Counted from the stretch's first letter, positions 1-8,449 are shown. The stretch: 38,382 nt of DNA from JBBSUX01 sp038234045 (GCA_038234045.1 JBBSUX010000001.1:1-38382); one strand, 5' to 3'. Notes: generated by a model not told the origin, from the letters alone. Translations and numbers: made by a program.

Positions 1-817
1 CCGGCGCAGTCCCGCCGGCCCAGGAAATGGTGAGTATTCCGCCGCGGGTCTGTACATCGACCGGCGCGCCCGCATCGAGCAGGCTCAGGCGAATGCCGGC
101 CACCACGGCAGCGCAGGCGCCCGTGCCGCAGGCTAGCGTTTCGCCTGCGCCGCGCTCGTAGACCCGAAGCCGCAGATTGCGCCGGCTAACGACCTGCGCG
201 AAGCCGGCGTTCACCCGACTGGGAAAGCGCGGGTGATGCTCGATCAACGGCCCTTGCTGCGCCACCGGTGCTGCATCGACATCGGGCACGAACAGCACCG
301 CATGCGGATTGCCCATCGACAAAATAGCTACTTTTACAATAGCATCATGCGCATGCGTACCAAGCGCTAGATGCCATTTTTCCCATGAATTATCTACATG
401 GGGCACGAGACCGGAAGCATCGAATGGAACACACCCGGCATCGAATACCGGCGCTCCCATGTCGACCGTCACGCGCCCGTCGGCATCCATGCGGGGCGTG
501 ATGACGCCCGATCGGGTCTGTACTCGCACTTCATCCTTTTTCGTCAAGCCATGCTCACGCACATAGCGCACGAAGCAACGCGCGCCGTTTCCGCATTGCT
601 CCACCTCGCCACCGTCGGCGTTGTGGATCACATATTCGAAATCGACCGCGCTCGAGGGCGCAGCGCGCACGCTCAGCACCTGGTCGGCTCCGACGCCGAA
701 ATGACGATTGGCGAGAAAACGGATCTGCGCCGGCGACAGGCCGAGCAGCTCACGGGTTTCGTCCAGCACGACAAAATCGTTGCCGGCGCCCTGCATCTTG
801 GTGAAGGCAATCTTCAT
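1..817 (-). CDS. dapF: Diaminopimelate epimerase, C-terminus cut by window edge
   Basis: Interconverts LL- and meso-diaminopimelate in the cytoplasm, for lysine and peptidoglycan synthesis. Read on the minus strand from the ATG at 817, the frame stays open to the window edge (272 residues), so nearly the whole enzyme is present. Both catalytic cysteines are visible: C75 in CGNGARC and C230 in ACGTGAC. The substrate-binding SMGNPH and RVYERGAGE motifs are also present. The stretch just before SMGNPH (about residues 145-166) is longer than in E. coli DapF and is encoded by unusually AT-rich DNA that resembles the dispersed comamonad repeat (separate entry). The frame is intact across it, so the gene is probably functional. 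Identification is firm; only the last few residues are missing. Confidence 0.95.
   Translation of the reverse strand, partial: MKIAFTKMQGAGNDFVVLDETRELLGLSPAQIRFLANRHFGVGADQVLSVRAAPSSAVDFEYVIHNADGGEVEQCGNGARCFVRYVREHGLTKKDEVRVQTRSGVITPRMDADGRVTVDMGAPVFDAGCVPFDASGLVPHVDNSWEKWHLALGTHAHDAIVKVAILSMGNPHAVLFVPDVDAAPVAQQGPLIEHHPRFPSRVNAGFAQVVSRRNLRLRVYERGAGETLACGTGACAAVVAGIRLSLLDAGAPVDVQTRGGILTISWAGGTAP
320..383. repeat. Comamonad-type repeat-like insertion inside dapF
   Basis: An AT-rich patch within GC-rich dapF carries AAAATAGCTACTTTTACAAT and, 20 bases on, AAGCGCTAG. These are the two halves of the TAGCTAC...AGCGCT element seen at 7918, 17064 and 38188. It encodes about residues 145-166, which lengthen a loop relative to E. 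coli DapF. The sequence pattern is seen directly; the insertion origin is inferred. Confidence 0.5.
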
Positions 818-886
818 GCTGCGATTATCGGCTGCAGCGCAGACGCGGCGAGGGCATGCGGCCCTGCATACGGCCCGGCCTGCGGC

Positions 887-1384
887 CTACCCGCCAGGAA
901 TGGCGACCTCGCTCCCAAGCGGCACCACCGTGATGCTGTTCTTGGGCGAACCATCGATCAGCCGATCCGAATAGGTCAGGTACACCAGGGTGTGACGCTT
1001 GCGGTCGACCATGCGCACGACGCGTAATTTCTTGAACAGCAAAGAAATACGCTCACTGAACATCTCCTCCTGATCGGGCAGTTTGTGGACGTCGGCTGAA
1101 AAGCGGATCGGCCCGACCTGCCGGCAGGCGATAGAAGCCTCGGCGCGGTCTTCGGCCAGCCCGATGGCACCCTTGATGCCACCGGTCTTGGCACGCGACA
1201 CATAGCAGGTCACTCCCGCAACCTTGGGATCGTCATAGGCATCGACGACGATCTTGTGATCGGGCCCGATCAGCTTGAAGACGGTATCGACAGAACCGAT
1301 GTTTTCCGCTTGAGCCGCAGGCGCCAGCGCAATGCCCGTCACCAGGAACGAAAAAGCCAGAAGTGCGCGCGGTAGATGGAGCAT
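887..1384 (-). CDS. creA: CreA family periplasmic protein
   Basis: A 165-residue exported protein of the CreA family (PF05981), whose biochemical role is not established. The first 26 residues form a signal peptide: MLHLPR, a hydrophobic stretch rich in Ala, Leu and Phe, then AQA before the mature start ENIGSVD. Family features include FKLIGPDHKIVVDAYDDP, a GVTCYVSRAKTGG segment, and SIACRQVGPI; the two cysteines could form a disulfide. I chose the ATG at 1384 because the frame upstream (to 1468) adds 28 residues that would bury the signal peptide. It follows dapF on the same strand with a 69-base gap, so they may share a transcript in the order creA then dapF. Confidence 0.85.
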   Translation of the reverse strand: MLHLPRALLAFSFLVTGIALAPAAQAENIGSVDTVFKLIGPDHKIVVDAYDDPKVAGVTCYVSRAKTGGIKGAIGLAEDRAEASIACRQVGPIRFSADVHKLPDQEEMFSERISLLFKKLRVVRMVDRKRHTLVYLTYSDRLIDGSPKNSITVVPLGSEVAIPGG

Positions 1385-1575
1385 GAGAGGATCAGAAAAG
1401 AAGTCTGGGAAGGGTCGGGGAAATGACGCCTCGTAAAAAGAATCATGGGCAAGAGCCCCCCGCGCCAAGCACCATCAGATGGGATGGGAACGTTGAAATA
1501 AAAGGAGAAGGAGCACGCGTGGAACCGGAACCAGCGATCCTGAAGCCATGCCAGACCCAAGCAGGAAGCATGCTT

Positions 1576-3219
1576 TCACGCTGCCTGCCAGGCGTCGGCC
1601 TTCATCCACTCCGCAGCCCGCTCGGCCATCATGATGGTGGGCGCATTGGTATTGCCACCTATCAGCGTCGGCATGACGGAGGCATCCACGACCCGAAGCC
1701 CCTGCAAACCGCGCACCCGCAAATGCGGATCAACCACCGCGGCCGCGTCATCGGCAGCGCCCATGCGGCAGGTTCCAACCGGATGGTAGATGGTGTCGGA
1801 GCGTTGGCGGATCTGCTCCACCAGTGCTTCATCGGTATCAGTATCGGAAGCGAATAGTTTCCGATGGCAAAACGGCGCCAGCGCTGGCGCGCGCATGATG
1901 TCGCGCATGCGCCGCGCGCCGGCCAGCAGCAGTGCCAGGTCTTGCGGCTCCGACAGAAAGCGCGGGTCGATGCGCGGCGCATCCCGGGCTTGGGCGCTGT
2001 GCAGTGTGACTTCCCCGCGCGATCGGGGTCGCAGCACGCACACATGACAGGAATAGCCATATCCCCAATGCAATTTGCGAGCGTGATCGTCCACGATGGA
2101 GATGCAGAAATGCAATTGCAGGTCAGGCTGTGCGACGTCAGGCCGCGAGCGCAAAAAGGCGCCGCCTTCAGCAAAAGGGGTCGCTATAATGCCGCCACCG
2201 TCGCGCCTCCACTGCATGGCCGCGCGCAGCAGGCGCAGCCCCGCGCCCACACCGATGCCGAACAGATCGGTATCGCGTGAGGTGCACGACAGGATGAAAT
2301 CGAGGTGATCCTGCAGGTTCTGCCCGACACCCGGCAGCGCGTGCTGAATCGCAATGCCATGGCGCTGTAGTTCGGCCGGCGCGCCCACCCCGGAGAGCAA
2401 AAGCAGCTGCGGCGAATGGAAGCTGCCGCCGCACAGCGCCACCTCGCGCCGCGCCTTCAAGAGTTCGGGTGGGCCATCGCCACGGCGCACCTGCACGCCA
2501 ATAGCGCGTGTACCTTCGAACACGATCCGCTCGGCACGCGTGTCCGTCCAGAGGGTAAGGTTGGGGCGCTGCGCCTGAACCGGATGAAGATAGGCAGCAG
2601 CAGCGGAGCAGCGTTCGCCCCGACGGGATCCCTCGTGAAACTGGGTGACTTGGTAAATCCCCGCACCCTCTTGCTCCGGTCCGTTGAAATCGTCGTTGCG
2701 CGGTATTCCGCATTCCCCAGCCGCGCGGACGAAGGCTTCGGTGATAGGCCTCGGATTGCGCTGGTTGGCCACCTTCAAGGGACCGCTGCCGCCGTGCAGC
2801 GGGCTCTCTCCGCGCTCGTTGTCTTCAGAGCGCAGGAAATACGGCAGCACTTCGTCGAATGACCAACCCGTACATCCCTGCGCGGCCCAGCTGTCGTAGT
2901 CGGACGGATGTCCCCGCACATACAACATCGCGTTGATGGCGCTGGAGCCACCCAGGCACTTGCCACGCGGCTGGTATCCGCGCCTGCCGCCGAGCCCCGG
3001 TTGCGGCTCGGTCTGCAAGGCGTAGTTGTTGATCTTCAGGGGCTTGCCCGGCAGCATGGCAACCACCGCAGCCGGCGCGCGCACCAGAATGCTGCGGCCG
3101 TCGCCCCCGGCTTCGACCAGACAGACACTGGTCGCGGGGTCTTCACTCAGGCGCGCGGCAAGCGTTGCGCCACCGGAGCCACCGCCCACGATCACATAGT
3201 CGAACGGGGTTTCCTGCAT
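1576..3219 (-). CDS. GMC-family FAD-dependent oxidoreductase (choline/alcohol dehydrogenase-like)
   Basis: A 547-residue glucose-methanol-choline oxidoreductase that would oxidise an alcohol using FAD; the substrate cannot be read from the sequence. The N-terminus has the dinucleotide-binding motif GGGSGG (residues 12-17). The GMC signatures GGSSAINAMLYVRGHPSDYD and GGSFHSPQLLLLSGVG follow. The catalytic pair lies near the C-terminus: His in YHPVGTCRMG and Asn in GGNTNAPTIM. Length is normal for bacterial choline dehydrogenase-like members. The ATG at 3219 has AGGAG about nine bases upstream; the frame extends 14 codons further to 3261 without such a site. It is divergent from the glycosyltransferase operon, sharing a 241-base intergenic region. 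Family is certain, substrate unknown. Confidence 0.93.
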   Translation of the reverse strand: MQETPFDYVIVGGGSGGATLAARLSEDPATSVCLVEAGGDGRSILVRAPAAVVAMLPGKPLKINNYALQTEPQPGLGGRRGYQPRGKCLGGSSAINAMLYVRGHPSDYDSWAAQGCTGWSFDEVLPYFLRSEDNERGESPLHGGSGPLKVANQRNPRPITEAFVRAAGECGIPRNDDFNGPEQEGAGIYQVTQFHEGSRRGERCSAAAAYLHPVQAQRPNLTLWTDTRAERIVFEGTRAIGVQVRRGDGPPELLKARREVALCGGSFHSPQLLLLSGVGAPAELQRHGIAIQHALPGVGQNLQDHLDFILSCTSRDTDLFGIGVGAGLRLLRAAMQWRRDGGGIIATPFAEGGAFLRSRPDVAQPDLQLHFCISIVDDHARKLHWGYGYSCHVCVLRPRSRGEVTLHSAQARDAPRIDPRFLSEPQDLALLLAGARRMRDIMRAPALAPFCHRKLFASDTDTDEALVEQIRQRSDTIYHPVGTCRMGAADDAAAVVDPHLRVRGLQGLRVVDASVMPTLIGGNTNAPTIMMAERAAEWMKADAWQAA

Positions 3220-3460
3220 GCAAAGCGTCTCCTGATCTGGGGCAGTTGGCCGCTGCAGCACGCGCGACCTGCGGGCACTGTAAGCAGACGCATGCGGTCC
3301 GCCTCCAGTATTTACCCTGTGCAGCGCGAACCAGATTCGCAGGCCTTTAACGCCCTGCGCGCCGCCCGCTGGATGACAAGGGCAGTGGATTTTTTCTCAC
3401 CGTCTGGAACAGCGGCCTCCCGTAGGTTCACTGCTGATTTTCCAGGAGGTAAAAAATAAA

Positions 3461-4219
3461 ATGCTCGGCATCGTCATTCCGGCACACAACGAAGAGGCCT
3501 GCATCGGTGCTGCCGTGAGCGCCGCAAACACCGCCGCCCGTCATCCAGGCTTGCTGGGTGAAGATGTGCGCGTGCTGGTGGTACTCGACGATTGCAGCGA
3601 TGAAACAGCACAAGCAGCGCGCGCTGCCGGTGCGCAGACGCTGAAGGCGCACACACGCAATGTAGGCGCCGCACGCGCGGCGGGCGCTGAAGCTCTGCTC
3701 AATGCCGGGGCGCGCTGGCTCGCGTTCACCGATGCCGACAGCATCGTCTGCCCCAACTGGCTGGTCGATCAACTTTCGCTGAACGCCGACGCGGTTTGTG
3801 GAACGGTAGCGGTGGATGACTGGAGCGCGCACGGCATTCACGCCGCCCTGATCCACGCCCACTTTCTGGAAATCTATTTCGACCGGGACGATCATCCGCA
3901 TATCCACGGCGCCAATCTCGGTGTTTCTGCGGTGGCGTATCGCCTTGCCGGTGGTTTTTTGCCACTTCGTTGCGGCGAGGATGTGCACTTCGTCGATGCC
4001 TTGGAGAAGTCAGGCGCTCGCATCGCGCGCAGCGCCAAGCCACGGGTCGTCACCAGCGCGCGGCGCGATGCCCGGGCGGCTGGAGGGTTCGCCGACGCCT
4101 TGCTCAACGCTATCGCCACGCGGCTTGCAGCTGCGGCAGATCCTGCGGTCGGCGCGAATCACTTTACGCAAACCATTTCGCAGACCGCGCTGCCTGCGCC
4201 TGAAGCTCCCGCAATCTGA
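3461..4219 (+). CDS. GT2-family glycosyltransferase, first gene of four-gene operon
   Basis: A 252-residue GT-A fold family 2 glycosyltransferase, expected to move a sugar from a nucleotide-sugar donor to an unknown acceptor in the cytoplasm. The start VIPAHNEE is followed by VVLDDCSDET (residues 41-50), the DXD metal site as FTDADS (91-93), HGANLG (149-154), and the GED catalytic-base motif (172-174). No membrane segment is visible, unlike NodC or cellulose synthase, so the product is probably small and soluble. An excellent ribosome site (CCAGGAGGT) lies about 11 bases before the ATG at 3461. It leads a same-strand operon; the next gene starts three bases after its stop. The C-terminal 40 residues are Ala/Pro-rich and poorly conserved in appearance. 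Family confident, acceptor unknown. Confidence 0.9.
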   Translation: MLGIVIPAHNEEACIGAAVSAANTAARHPGLLGEDVRVLVVLDDCSDETAQAARAAGAQTLKAHTRNVGAARAAGAEALLNAGARWLAFTDADSIVCPNWLVDQLSLNADAVCGTVAVDDWSAHGIHAALIHAHFLEIYFDRDDHPHIHGANLGVSAVAYRLAGGFLPLRCGEDVHFVDALEKSGARIARSAKPRVVTSARRDARAAGGFADALLNAIATRLAAAADPAVGANHFTQTISQTALPAPEAPAI

Positions 4220-4222
4220 CGC

Positions 4223-5293
4223 ATGCAACTCTCCGTACAACATGCGGCATCCCGGGTGGATACCAGACCCGACATCGCATCCCTGCTCGGCTCCATCAAC
4301 GAAGCGGAAGGGTTCCGCGAGTCGGCCATGCAGGCACTGATCGACGCCGGCCTGGACCAGCCCCCGCTTCCCGGTAGCGGCAACACGCTTGAGCGCTGGC
4401 GAGTGCTGGCGCAAGTCGCCAGCTACGACCTGGCCCTGGTGAAGTGGTTCGAAGGCCATACCGATGCCATCGCCATTCAGGCAGAGCTGAATCCGGGAAA
4501 TGCGCCAAGCGATGGCATCTGGGCGACCTGGTGCGCCGAACCGCCACAGGCCCGCCTGGAAATGGCAGCGGCCGATACCGGCGAGGTTCGTATCTCGGGC
4601 GCCAAGGCGTGGTGTTCCGGGGCGGCGATCGCTGCGTACGCGGTTGTCAGTACCTGGAACGCAAAGGGCGAACCTTGTCTCGCCACGGTCGATCTCCGCC
4701 AGAGCGGGATCACTTTGCACACGGGTCGCTGGCAGGCCGTCGGTATGGCGGCATCGGGCAGCCACGAGCTGAACTTCGACGATGTTCCGGCGCAGCCTCT
4801 AGGCAAACCGCACGACTATGTCGCCCGCCCCGGTTTCTGGCAGGGTGGCGCCGGCATTGCAGCCTGCTGGTGGGGCGGAGCGCGAGGAATCGCACGCCGC
4901 ACGCACAAAGCCTTGCGCCAGCATGCCAACCCGCATGCGCTGGCGCATCTGGGCGCGATTGACGTGGCTCTCGCACAGGGTGCCGCATTGCTGCGGGAGT
5001 CCGCGCGCTGGATCGACGAACATCCGCAGGCCGATGCCATGGTGTTAGCCCTGCGCCTGCGCGCAGCGGTAGATCAGCTGTGCACAGAGGTTATGCACCA
5101 CGCCGCTCGGGCAGTGGGTGCCGGCCCGCTGTGCAACGACCTGGCCTTTGCACGCGCTATGGCAGACCTCCCCGTTTTTCTTCGGCAGAGCCATGCAGAA
5201 AAGGATCTTGCGGCACTCGGCAGCCAGCTGCTCAAGGCGCCACACGATCCTGCTTGCCGCTTGACGAACGAGAGTAGCCCGTGGGATTTATGA
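4223..5293 (+). CDS. Acyl-CoA dehydrogenase-like flavoprotein of the GT2/PIG-L operon
   Basis: A 356-residue protein with acyl-CoA dehydrogenase architecture: helical N-terminus, beta-barrel middle domain (WATWCAEPPQARLEM, then ISGAKAWCSGA around residues 128-136), and a helical C-terminal half containing AARAVGAGPLCNDLAFARAM. Canonical members are about 380 residues and use FAD to make an alpha-beta double bond in an acyl-CoA. I cannot point to the usual catalytic glutamate, so oxidation of a different, non-CoA substrate is possible. It starts three bases after the glycosyltransferase stop, and its TGA overlaps the ATG of the deacetylase gene (ATGA), implying translational coupling. Its place between sugar-modifying genes suggests a tailoring role instead of catabolism. 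Confidence 0.83.
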   Translation: MQLSVQHAASRVDTRPDIASLLGSINEAEGFRESAMQALIDAGLDQPPLPGSGNTLERWRVLAQVASYDLALVKWFEGHTDAIAIQAELNPGNAPSDGIWATWCAEPPQARLEMAAADTGEVRISGAKAWCSGAAIAAYAVVSTWNAKGEPCLATVDLRQSGITLHTGRWQAVGMAASGSHELNFDDVPAQPLGKPHDYVARPGFWQGGAGIAACWWGGARGIARRTHKALRQHANPHALAHLGAIDVALAQGAALLRESARWIDEHPQADAMVLALRLRAAVDQLCTEVMHHAARAVGAGPLCNDLAFARAMADLPVFLRQSHAEKDLAALGSQLLKAPHDPACRLTNESSPWDL

Positions 5294-6093
5294 GCGAGCC
5301 CTCCGTGGCAGCCGAGCCTCAAATCACACTGGCGGAGGTGTCGGGTGATCGCACGATAGCGGCTACCCCGACCACGCCAGAGCACGACTGGCGCTCATGG
5401 ATCGAACAGCAGCGTTTCAAGGCGGTGGATCCTGCCCGGTTGCTCTGCGACCGCAGCCGCCTGGTGGTGGTTGCGCCGCATCCGGATGATGAAATCCTGG
5501 CGGCCGGAGGGCTGATGCAGGCAGCGACCCGGCTCGGCATTCCCGTCGCCCTGGTGGCCGTGACCAACGGAGGCGCCAGTCATCCGGGCTCAGTTTGCTG
5601 GCCGGTCGCGCGACTTGAAATCGAGCGGCCGCGTGAAACAACGCTCGCGCTCGCGCGCCTGGGCGTGCGTGCCGAACAGATCCGCCTCGGCTTTGGAGAT
5701 GGCGCGCTGGCGGGATCGGCCGAGAAGCTCGTCTCGGCCATCGGCGCAGTGCTCCATGAAGACGATCTGATGGTGACAACCTGGCGACTAGACGGCCATC
5801 CCGACCATGAGGTAACCGGGAATGCCTGTGATGTCGCAGCGCAGAGGATCGGCGCGCGGCTGCTGGAAGCCCCCGTCTGGGCATGGCAGTGGGCTCTGCC
5901 TGCAGATCCGCGTTTGCCGTGGCAGTTGGCGCAGCGGCTCGATCTGGACGCAGAAGCAGTACAAAGAAAAACGCTGGCCCTCAGCGCTTTTGAATCACAG
6001 CTCTCATCCGATCCGGCAACTTCATGCGAACCCATTCTTGGCCCGGCGATCGTGCAGCGAGCCGCCCGTAATTTCGAACTGTTCTTTGCATGA
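5290..6093 (+). CDS. PIG-L/LmbE family N-deacetylase
   Basis: A zinc-dependent de-N-acetylase-like protein of 267 residues. This family removes acetyl from GlcNAc linked to inositol, malate or other carriers (PIG-L, MshB, BshB). The zinc/catalytic motif APHPDDE is at residues 62-68 and the second metal motif GHPDHE at 169-174; both are complete, so activity is expected. I chose the ATG at 5290 because it overlaps the upstream stop in ATGA; a GTG nine bases earlier (5281) is the alternative. Its own stop overlaps the next ATG in the same way. About 50 residues precede the catalytic domain, longer than in MshB. With a glycosyltransferase upstream and a methyltransferase downstream, its likely substrate is the glycosylated product of the first enzyme. 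Confidence 0.92.
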   Translation: MSEPSVAAEPQITLAEVSGDRTIAATPTTPEHDWRSWIEQQRFKAVDPARLLCDRSRLVVVAPHPDDEILAAGGLMQAATRLGIPVALVAVTNGGASHPGSVCWPVARLEIERPRETTLALARLGVRAEQIRLGFGDGALAGSAEKLVSAIGAVLHEDDLMVTTWRLDGHPDHEVTGNACDVAAQRIGARLLEAPVWAWQWALPADPRLPWQLAQRLDLDAEAVQRKTLALSAFESQLSSDPATSCEPILGPAIVQRAARNFELFFA

Positions 6094-6713
6094 CACCACA
6101 GCCCGGCAACGCTGATCTGCGCGACGCCTACTTCGAGCCGATGTACCGCGCGGGCGCCGATCCGTATGGCGTACGAGACCGCTGGTACGAAAAAAGGAAG
6201 CGCGCGCTGTTGCTGGCGAGCCTGCCCCGCCCGAGGTTCGCCCGCGCTTTCGAGCCCGCATGCGGCATCGGCGAACTGACCCTTCAGCTGGCCGCGCGCT
6301 GCGACTACTTGCTGGCATGTGACTTCAGCACCAGCGCCGTTGCGACAGCGCGGTCGAAAACAGCGGCTTGCGCCAACGTGCAAATCGACTGCATTGATTT
6401 CACACACGCGTGGCCAGAAGATGCAACAGGGCTCGATCTGATCGTGTGGAGCGAAATCGGGTATTTCCTGTCAGCCGAAGTCCTTGATGCTGTGGCGGAA
6501 AAATGCCGCGCTTGCCTCAATCCCGACGGGATTCTCGTCGGCTGCCACTGGCGCCCCGACTTTGGCGAACGCACGCAAAATAGCGCCTCGATTCACCAGC
6601 GTTTGGGCGTCGGGCTGCATTCCCTCTCGACCCATGCTGAAGCGGATTTTCTGCTGGAAATCTGGTCACCCAGCCCGCGATCAGTCGCCCAACGCGAAGG
6701 AATTCGTGAATAG
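6090..6713 (+). CDS. NodS-like SAM-dependent methyltransferase
   Basis: A 207-residue class I methyltransferase. The start YFEPMYRAGADPYGVRDRWY followed by EKRKRALLLASLP is typical of the NodS group, which N-methylates the deacetylated glucosamine of Nod factors. SAM-binding motif I is EPACGIGEL (residues 55-63), the acidic residue after strand 2 is in ACDFS, and motif IV is DLIVWSEIGYFL. It overlaps the deacetylase stop (ATGA at 6090). By analogy it could methylate the amine exposed by the PIG-L enzyme, but O-methylation is equally possible from sequence alone. The operon appears to end here: the next frame begins 33 bases later and encodes an unrelated NUDIX/MBL protein. Confidence 0.88.
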   Translation: MTPQPGNADLRDAYFEPMYRAGADPYGVRDRWYEKRKRALLLASLPRPRFARAFEPACGIGELTLQLAARCDYLLACDFSTSAVATARSKTAACANVQIDCIDFTHAWPEDATGLDLIVWSEIGYFLSAEVLDAVAEKCRACLNPDGILVGCHWRPDFGERTQNSASIHQRLGVGLHSLSTHAEADFLLEIWSPSPRSVAQREGIRE

Positions 6714-6745
6714 CACGCGGCCAGGGACCTGCCGATAATCACCGC

Positions 6746-8449
6746 ATGGTCCGTTCCTCCCAGCTCCTGCATCCCGCGCGCCAGATCGCGCCTGTTCGTC
6801 AAGCCGCCACGGTGCTGCTGCTGCGCGATGCGCCGCAGGGGCCCGAGGTGCTACTCACGCGTCGCTCCGAAAAAGCCAGCTTCGCGCCGGGAGAGTATGT
6901 GTTTCCTGGCGGCGTCATCGACGCGGCTGACGCACAGAGCCATGCACTCGCCGCACGCCGCAGCACGCAGATCGATGTGCAACTGACCGAGGCCATCGCC
7001 GCCATCCGCGAATCGTTCGAAGAACTCGGGGTACTCCTGGCGCGGCACCACGACGGCCGCTTTGCCAGCGCGGCGGACGTCGCCTCGATGGATCGGCAAG
7101 CGCCCTTCTTTACGCAGTGCGCCGAACGCAGACTGGTATTGGCGGCAGATGCAGTCTTCACACTGGCGCACTGGACAACCTCGCGCGACCGGCCCAAGCG
7201 CTTTGCCACGATCTTTCTGGTGGCGCGCATGCCCGAAGGTGACCAGCATCCGGTCGCCGACGATGCCGAGCAGTTCGACCCCGTGTGGCTGCGGCCAGCC
7301 GACGCACTGGCTCGCCATGCACAAGGCGGCTTCTCGATGATGTTTCCCACCATCCGCACGCTCGAGCGCCTGGCAAAGTATCGCGATGTGGATGCCGTGC
7401 TGCTGGCCTGCGCGGCGCGCGACGGCGTTGAGACACCCCTCTGGAAAGCCGAGCCGCGCGGCGCGATGAAAGCTGGCAAGGCCGAGCGTTTCATGGACGA
7501 CGAATCACCCTTCGGCGAGCTGGCACTGGTTTGCCCCGATGGCCAGGTGGAGCACGCGCTCGACTGGCAATGCGAACGCCCTGTCGCGCTGCTGAAAAAC
7601 GTGCAGCGCCTCACCGCGCCCAACGCCGGCCGCATGACAGGCCCCGGCACCAACAGCTATCTGGTGGGCGATGCGGCAAGCGGATTCATCGCGATCGATC
7701 CGGGCCCGGACGACGCAGGTCACATCGCGCGCCTGCATGCTGCTGCGGTCGGCGACATCCGCATGATCGTCTGCACGCACTCACATCCCGACCATTCGCC
7801 GGGTGCGCGCCCCCTGCAGGCCCTGTGCGCTGCCGATGGCCGGCCCGTGCCACCGATCCTCGGCCTGCCATCGGCCCCAACGTCGCGCGCGAGTAGTGAA
7901 TTCACGCCGGATCGAGAACTATCGAATGGAGAGCTACTAGCGCTTTCACGCAATGCGCTAGAGCACGATTTGACTGTTATTTTTACGCCCGGCCATGCGG
8001 CGAACCACGTCTGCCTGGTGCTGGCCGAAGATGGCCTGCTCTTCAGCGGCGACCACGTCCTCAACGGCAGCACTACGGTGGTCGATCCACCCGATGGCGA
8101 CATGGACGACTACCTGCGTTCGCTCGACCTCCTGGCCGAGGTTTGCTTGCAGCAGCACATCGAATTTATCCTGCCGGCGCATGGCTATGTGCTGCACGAC
8201 GCACCCAATGTGATCGCCCGTCTCAAGGCGCACCGACTGGCGCGCGAAGCCAAGGTGGCTGCGGCCATCGCGGCAGTGCCTGACGGCGCGCCAGCCGACT
8301 GGCTGCCGCTCGCGTACGACGACGTTCCCCGCGCCATGTGGCCGGTGGCCGAGCGCTCGCTGATGGCGCACGTGGACAGGTTGCGCCGGATCGAGGCGGC
8401 ATCGATGGCGCACGACGCAAGCTCCGGGCAACGGGACACATCGGCATGA
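6746..8449 (+). CDS. NUDIX hydrolase fused to metallo-beta-lactamase domain (LACTB2-like)
   Basis: A 567-residue two-domain protein. Residues about 17-235 are a NUDT19/CoA-type NUDIX domain: EYVFPGGVID followed, after an insertion, by AAIRESFEELGVLL, the Nudix-box helix with its metal-binding glutamates. Residues about 285-515 are an MBL-fold hydrolase with THSHPDH (near 343-349), TPGHAANH, LFSGDHV and ILPAHGYV as metal ligands. The C-terminal 55 residues resemble the winged helix of LACTB2 enzymes, which are endoribonucleases or thioester hydrolases. A joint substrate is unknown. About residues 391-413, just before TPGH, are encoded by a comamonad-type repeat insertion. Its stop overlaps the ATG of the pseudouridine synthase gene, suggesting coupled translation and perhaps an RNA-related role. 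Confidence 0.9.
   Translation: MVRSSQLLHPARQIAPVRQAATVLLLRDAPQGPEVLLTRRSEKASFAPGEYVFPGGVIDAADAQSHALAARRSTQIDVQLTEAIAAIRESFEELGVLLARHHDGRFASAADVASMDRQAPFFTQCAERRLVLAADAVFTLAHWTTSRDRPKRFATIFLVARMPEGDQHPVADDAEQFDPVWLRPADALARHAQGGFSMMFPTIRTLERLAKYRDVDAVLLACAARDGVETPLWKAEPRGAMKAGKAERFMDDESPFGELALVCPDGQVEHALDWQCERPVALLKNVQRLTAPNAGRMTGPGTNSYLVGDAASGFIAIDPGPDDAGHIARLHAAAVGDIRMIVCTHSHPDHSPGARPLQALCAADGRPVPPILGLPSAPTSRASSEFTPDRELSNGELLALSRNALEHDLTVIFTPGHAANHVCLVLAEDGLLFSGDHVLNGSTTVVDPPDGDMDDYLRSLDLLAEVCLQQHIEFILPAHGYVLHDAPNVIARLKAHRLAREAKVAAAIAAVPDGAPADWLPLAYDDVPRAMWPVAERSLMAHVDRLRRIEAASMAHDASSGQRDTSA
7918..7985. repeat. Comamonad-type repeat inside the NUDIX/MBL gene
   Basis: AT-richer segment with GAGCTACTAGCGCTTTCACG followed by AATGCGCTAGAGCACG, an imperfect dyad around AGCGC/GCGCT. 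It shares TAGCG-containing core CTACTAGCGCTT with the copies at 17064 and 38188. It is in frame, encoding the surface segment between DRELSNGE and FTPGH of the MBL domain. Confidence 0.6.

Noticed and set aside
3461..6713. True nodulation gene cluster
   Set aside because: No NodA acyltransferase, no membrane NodC-type chain synthase, no NodIJ and no nod-box were seen, so the resemblance is limited to enzyme logic.
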